64,000 nt of DNA, taken from NCBI RefSeq assembly GCF_011046735.1, contig NZ_CP049258.1, positions 3,304,001-3,368,000 of the forward strand, written 5' to 3'. The position numbers and the translations under genes were made by a program. Positions 60,429-64,000 of this stretch are shown here, in pieces. The notes beneath the pieces are model-generated. The model was not told where the DNA came from. It was given only the letters and a program-made list of their open reading frames with translations, and did not search any database. The stretch is from Nordella sp. HKS 07 (GTDB lineage: Bacteria; Pseudomonadota; Alphaproteobacteria; Rhizobiales; Aestuariivirgaceae). Position 1 is the stretch's first letter; every line of letters begins with the position of its first letter.

Positions 60429-61544
60429 ATGAGGCAGGTCTCCGAACAAGAAGTGCTGCGCGTCGACCAGGCGCGCAAGTCCTTTCGCACCCCGGAAAGC
60501 GGCGTGGTGACACCGCTCGACGGCATCACGCTGTCGATTCGCAACAACGAATTCCTTACCCTTCTTGGGCCTTCCGGGTGCGGCAAGACCACCTTGCTCA
60601 AGACCATTGCCGGTTTCGAGGAACTGGACGAGGGCGAGATCTATCTCGAAGGTCGCGCCATGAGCCCGGTGCCGGCGCATCGCCGGCCCTTCAACACCGT
60701 ATTCCAGAACTACGCGCTGTTTCCGCATATGACGGTTGCCGGCAATGTCGGCTATGGCCTGCAGGTTGCGGGCGTTCCACGCGCCGAGGAAGCGACGCGG
60801 GTTTCCGAGATTCTGCGGCTGGTCGGCCTCGCGGGGCTCGAACGGCGCAAACCCGCTCAGCTTTCCGGCGGCCAGCAGCAGCGTGTGGCCCTGGCGCGCG
60901 CCCTCATCAACCGGCCCCGTGTGCTGCTCCTCGATGAATCGCTCTCGGCGCTTGACCGCAAGCTGCGCCAGTCCATGCAGATCGAGTTGAAAAACCTGCA
61001 GAACACCGTCGGCATCACCTTCATCTTTGTCACCCATGACCAGGAGGAGGCCCTCACCATGTCCGACCGCATCGCGGTCATGGACAAGGGCCGCATCCTG
61101 CAGCTTGGCACGCCGGCGGAGATCTATGACACGCCGGCGAACCGCTTCGTCGCGGGCTTCATCGGCACCAGCAACATCTTCACCGGTCGGCTGGCGAAGA
61201 GCGGCGGCGCCTCACATGTCGAGATCGAGGGCGGCCCGGCCATCACGGCGAGGGCGGATGGTTTCGTTTCGGGCGACAAGGTCGATGTCATGCTGCGCCC
61301 TGAGCATTTCTCGCTTCACCCGGGCAGGACCGGCCCGGGCGGCAGCCTCGAGGCGGTGATCGAGAATATCGTCTTCGTCGGGACCGATCTCCATCTGCAT
61401 GGCCGCCTCGGCAATGGCCTGCCGGTCGTGGCGCTCGAGCGTCATGCCCGGGGCACGGGTCCTCTCGATCTCGGGGCCGGCCAGACGGTCACCCTTCATT
61501 ATCAGGCGACGGCCCCGCATCTCATGAAGAGCGGGGTGACATGA
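60429..61544 (+). CDS. ABC transporter ATP-binding protein, spermidine/putrescine (PotA) type
   Basis: A 371-residue ATPase. Walker A GPSGCGKT, signature LSGGQQQRVALARAL, Walker B VLLLDESLSALD, with Ser in place of the usual Pro. It has a C-terminal TOBE domain (RPEHFSLHPGRT, IENIVFVGTDLHLHGRL). The ATG at 60402 lies inside the palindrome, so ATG 60429 is preferred. First gene of the second polyamine-type operon; its ATP half resembles the protein at 30671. Confidence 0.88.
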   Translation: MRQVSEQEVLRVDQARKSFRTPESGVVTPLDGITLSIRNNEFLTLLGPSGCGKTTLLKTIAGFEELDEGEIYLEGRAMSPVPAHRRPFNTVFQNYALFPHMTVAGNVGYGLQVAGVPRAEEATRVSEILRLVGLAGLERRKPAQLSGGQQQRVALARALINRPRVLLLDESLSALDRKLRQSMQIELKNLQNTVGITFIFVTHDQEEALTMSDRIAVMDKGRILQLGTPAEIYDTPANRFVAGFIGTSNIFTGRLAKSGGASHVEIEGGPAITARADGFVSGDKVDVMLRPEHFSLHPGRTGPGGSLEAVIENIVFVGTDLHLHGRLGNGLPVVALERHARGTGPLDLGAGQTVTLHYQATAPHLMKSGVT

Positions 61545-62467
61545 TGGCGGGCAGTGGCGCCATGACCAGTCAGAGGCGGCGGGCGCTTCTCGTGCTCCTC
61601 GCACCCATCACGATACTGCTTGGCGCCTTCTTTCTGATCCCGCTTGGCATCATGGTAGTCTTCAGCTTCCTGGAGCCGGGGCTCTATGGCGGCGTGGTCT
61701 GGTCCTTCTATCCCTTCAACTATGGCCGCATCTTCGGCTGGCCCCTGGGTGGTGGTGAGGAGTTTGAGCCGCTTTACATCCAGATCATCTTCAACTCGCT
61801 CTATTACGCCGTCATCACCGTCGTCGTGGCCCTCGTTGTCTGTTATCCGGTCGCCTTCTGGGTGAGCCGCATGAGTCCTTTGGCGAAGAATCTCGTGCTC
61901 TTCGCCATCACGCTGCCCTTCTTCGCCAATCTTCTGGTGCGCATCTATGCCTGGCTGCTGCTGTTGCGGCCGACCGGCGCCGTCAACACGGTGCTGATGT
62001 CTCTCGGCATCATCAGCGAGCCACTGAACATGATCTTCACCGAATTCGCGGTGATCGTCGGCCTCGTCTATGTGCTCATCCCCTTCATGTTCCTGCCGAT
62101 CTATGCCAGCGTCGAGCGGCTCGACTGGTCCTTGGTGCAGGCGTCCCAGGATCTCGGCGCCACGCCGTTCCAGACCTTCCGGCGGGTGATCCTGCCGCTC
62201 ACCGCCCCCGGCATCGCCGGTGGCGCTGTGATCGTCTTCATACCGGCGCTCGGCAATTTCATCGTGCCGGCCTTTCTCGGCGGCTCGAAAGTGCAGATGA
62301 CCGGCAATGTCATCGAGCGGCAGTTCCTTCAGGCGCGCAACTGGCCCTTCGGCTCGACTCTGGCGATGACCGTCATGGCGAGTGTCCTGATCCTGATCCT
62401 GCTTTATGTGTTGTGGATGCGCCGGTCCGGCAAGGCGCGGGCGGCCGGGGAGGTGGGGCATGCCTAA
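61541..62467 (+). CDS. ABC transporter permease, PotB type
   Basis: A 308-residue permease whose start overlaps the ATPase stop (ATGA). Segments include LVLLAPITILLGAFFLIPLGIM, YYAVITVVVALVVCYPVAFWV, NLVLFAITLPFFANLLVRIYAWLL, and a coupling loop LVQASQDLGATPFQTFRRVILPLTAPG. It pairs with the PotC-type permease that follows. Confidence 0.88.
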   Translation: MMAGSGAMTSQRRRALLVLLAPITILLGAFFLIPLGIMVVFSFLEPGLYGGVVWSFYPFNYGRIFGWPLGGGEEFEPLYIQIIFNSLYYAVITVVVALVVCYPVAFWVSRMSPLAKNLVLFAITLPFFANLLVRIYAWLLLLRPTGAVNTVLMSLGIISEPLNMIFTEFAVIVGLVYVLIPFMFLPIYASVERLDWSLVQASQDLGATPFQTFRRVILPLTAPGIAGGAVIVFIPALGNFIVPAFLGGSKVQMTGNVIERQFLQARNWPFGSTLAMTVMASVLILILLYVLWMRRSGKARAAGEVGHA

Positions 62468-63296
62468 GCGGCGGCTTTCCCCCGGCTGGGCAGCGCTCAA
62501 TCTCTATGGCGCGGCCTTCCTGCTCTTTCTCTATGCGCCGTTGGCGCTCATCTTCTTCTATTCCTTCAACGCCAATGCCCTCAACATGGCCGTGTGGGAA
62601 GGCTTCACGCTCGACTGGTATCGCACCTTGTTCGGCATGCAGCCGGCGGGAGCGGCCTTCGACGCCGCCTTCACGGAAAATCCCGATCGCATCTTCCAGG
62701 TTCTCCGGAACAGTCTCATCGTCGCCTTTCTGGCGAGCGCCGTCTCGACCGTGATCGGCACGGCGACGGCGCTCGCCACCGCGCGCTATGACTTCATCGG
62801 CAAGCGCATCTATCAGGGACTTCTGTTCCTGCCGATGATGATGCCCGATATCGTGCTCGGCATCGCGCTGCTCATCTTCTTCGTCGGCGTCGGCTTCAAG
62901 CTGAGCCTCGCCACCATCATCATCGGCCACTGCACCTTCCTGTCGAGCTATGTCTATATCATCGTGGCGGCGCGCCTTGCCGGCATGGACAACACACTGG
63001 AAGTCGCGTCCGCCGATCTGGGCGCCGGGCCGGTGACGACCTTCAGACGGGTGACGCTGCCTTTGATCCTGCCGGGCGTCATCGGCGGCTTCCTGCTCGC
63101 CTTCATTATTTCGCTCGATGATGTCGTCATCACCTATTTCATCGCCGGCGTCGACACGCAGACCTTGCCACTCTTCATTCTGGCGATGATGCGGCGGGGC
63201 ATCCGGCCGCAGATCAACGCCCTGGCCGTGCTCTTGATCATGTTTTCTTTCGTGGTGGCGAGCGCCGGCCTCTATTTCAGATCGCGTAGAAACTAG
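62460..63296 (+). CDS. ABC transporter permease, PotC type
   Basis: A 278-residue permease that starts at ATG 62460, 8 bases inside the preceding gene. Segments include LNLYGAAFLLFLYAPLALIFF and GLLFLPMMMPDIVLGIALLIFF. The coupling loop is EVASADLGAGPVTTFRRVTLPLILPG. Translational overlap implies a fixed ratio of the two permeases. Confidence 0.88.
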   Translation: MPKRRLSPGWAALNLYGAAFLLFLYAPLALIFFYSFNANALNMAVWEGFTLDWYRTLFGMQPAGAAFDAAFTENPDRIFQVLRNSLIVAFLASAVSTVIGTATALATARYDFIGKRIYQGLLFLPMMMPDIVLGIALLIFFVGVGFKLSLATIIIGHCTFLSSYVYIIVAARLAGMDNTLEVASADLGAGPVTTFRRVTLPLILPGVIGGFLLAFIISLDDVVITYFIAGVDTQTLPLFILAMMRRGIRPQINALAVLLIMFSFVVASAGLYFRSRRN

Positions 63297-63314
63297 AAGG
63301 AAGAGGAGGAAATG

Positions 63315-64000
63315 ATGAACTGGCTCAGGAAGACCGCACTGACGGGAACTGCTCTTTTGGCATTGGCGGCGGGTCCCGCTTATGCCGCCGGCGAGCTGCA
63401 TCTCTACAATTGGGGCGATTACATCAATCCCGAGATCATCGACAAGTTCGCCAAGGAATTCGACGTGAAGGTGTCGCTCGACACCTATTCGACCAATGAG
63501 GAAATGCTGGCCAAGATCCAGGCTGGCGCCACCGGCTATGATCTCGTCTGGCCGTCGGTCCATATGGCCGACATCATGCTGCAGCTCGGCCTTATCGAGG
63601 AGAGCAAGATCAACCAGTCCAAGGGCTTCGAGAATATCGATCCCACGGCACTGCGCTCCAAACAGGATCCCAAGGCGGATTTCTGTCTTCCCTATGCCTG
63701 GGGACCGGTCGGCATCTTCTACAACAAGACGGTCAGCGGCCAGGACTTCAAGTCGTGGAAGGATCTCTTCGATTATGCGGCGAAGAATCCCGGCCGGGTG
63801 ACATTGCTCGACGACCTGCGCGAGACCCTCGGCATCGGCCTGATCATGAACGGCAAGTCGGTGAACAGCCGCGATCCAGCCGACATCAAGCTCGCCGAGG
63901 AGTTCATCCTCAAGCAGAAGCCCAATATCGCGGCCTTCCGCTATGACGTGATCCCGCTGATCGAGGGCGGCGACATGGCGGCGTCCCATTATTATGTCGG
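63315..64000 (+). CDS. ABC transporter substrate-binding protein, PotD/F type, C-terminus cut by window edge
   Basis: About 228 residues are visible. A Sec signal (MNWLRKTALTGTALLALAAG, cleaved near AYA-AG) precedes LHLYNWGDYINPEIIDKFAK, the typical polyamine-binding opening. FCLPYAWGPVGIFYNK and RVTLLDDLRETLGIGL follow. GAGGAGGA precedes; ATG 63312 is the alternative start. It runs off the right edge. The matching protein of the other operon (31823) is Tat-exported and not close in sequence. Confidence 0.85.
   Translation, partial: MNWLRKTALTGTALLALAAGPAYAAGELHLYNWGDYINPEIIDKFAKEFDVKVSLDTYSTNEEMLAKIQAGATGYDLVWPSVHMADIMLQLGLIEESKINQSKGFENIDPTALRSKQDPKADFCLPYAWGPVGIFYNKTVSGQDFKSWKDLFDYAAKNPGRVTLLDDLRETLGIGLIMNGKSVNSRDPADIKLAEEFILKQKPNIAAFRYDVIPLIEGGDMAASHYYV

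Overview
The window looks like chromosomal DNA of a soil or plant-associated alphaproteobacterium of the Hyphomicrobiales (Rhizobiales). The signs are a GAAC-N7-GAAC SOS box in front of an imuA-imuB-dnaE2 operon, many rhizobial-type palindromic intergenic repeats, twin-arginine substrate-binding proteins, and high GC from about 24.4 kb onward. No rRNA, tRNA or CRISPR array was seen. Taxonomy is inference from gene content.

The window falls into two halves. Positions 1 to about 24.3 kb are less GC-rich and patchy, and look like an accessory region. They hold a cut-off secreted protein; a TetR regulator with an FAD-linked dehydrogenase, bracketed by about 98-bp direct repeats; an NTF2-like protein; two TolB/TPR signalling proteins, one with a class III nucleotide cyclase and one with an OmpR-type winged helix, with an IS1111-type (IS110 family) insertion sequence between them; a cupin; three formylglycine-type sulfatases with a frameshifted N-terminal-nucleophile hydrolase and an outer-membrane channel; an octahaem cytochrome c fused to HEAT and TPR repeats; a frameshifted MarC gene; and a DUF4142 protein. 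The half ends at a consensus sigma-54 promoter that points at no gene, next to the compositional change.

From 24.4 kb the DNA is typical GC-rich rhizobial DNA with long operons. First comes a GrdB-like protein (CxxC in place of selenocysteine), a nucleotidyltransferase, a non-pyrrolysine MttB-family methyltransferase, a small membrane gene with one in-frame amber codon, and a ferric-reductase-like haem membrane protein. A LuxR regulator stands divergent from a complete polyamine-type ABC transporter. Next are a periplasmic group with an L,D-transpeptidase, a rhodanese, an IclR regulator, and a response regulator / FIST (NosP-like) / hybrid kinase (NahK-like) set that may sense nitric oxide. 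HicAB and the SOS mutasome follow.

Positions 49.3-58.1 kb look like one catabolic unit. A divergent RpiR regulator faces a NitT/TauT-type ABC transporter, a VOC protein, an unrecognised 395-residue TIM-barrel-like protein, an SDR and two Gfo/Idh/MocA dehydrogenases. The substrate is unknown but is probably a sugar or cyclitol derivative. After a frameshifted corA, a GntR regulator with two successive winged-helix domains stands divergent from a second polyamine-type ABC operon, which runs off the right edge. Two GCATTT-based palindromes lie between them.

Four genes carry a single disabling change (C45-type hydrolase, MarC, amber membrane gene, CorA). They may be real decay or assembly errors. 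All product calls come from reading the sequence and recalled family motifs; no searches were run.
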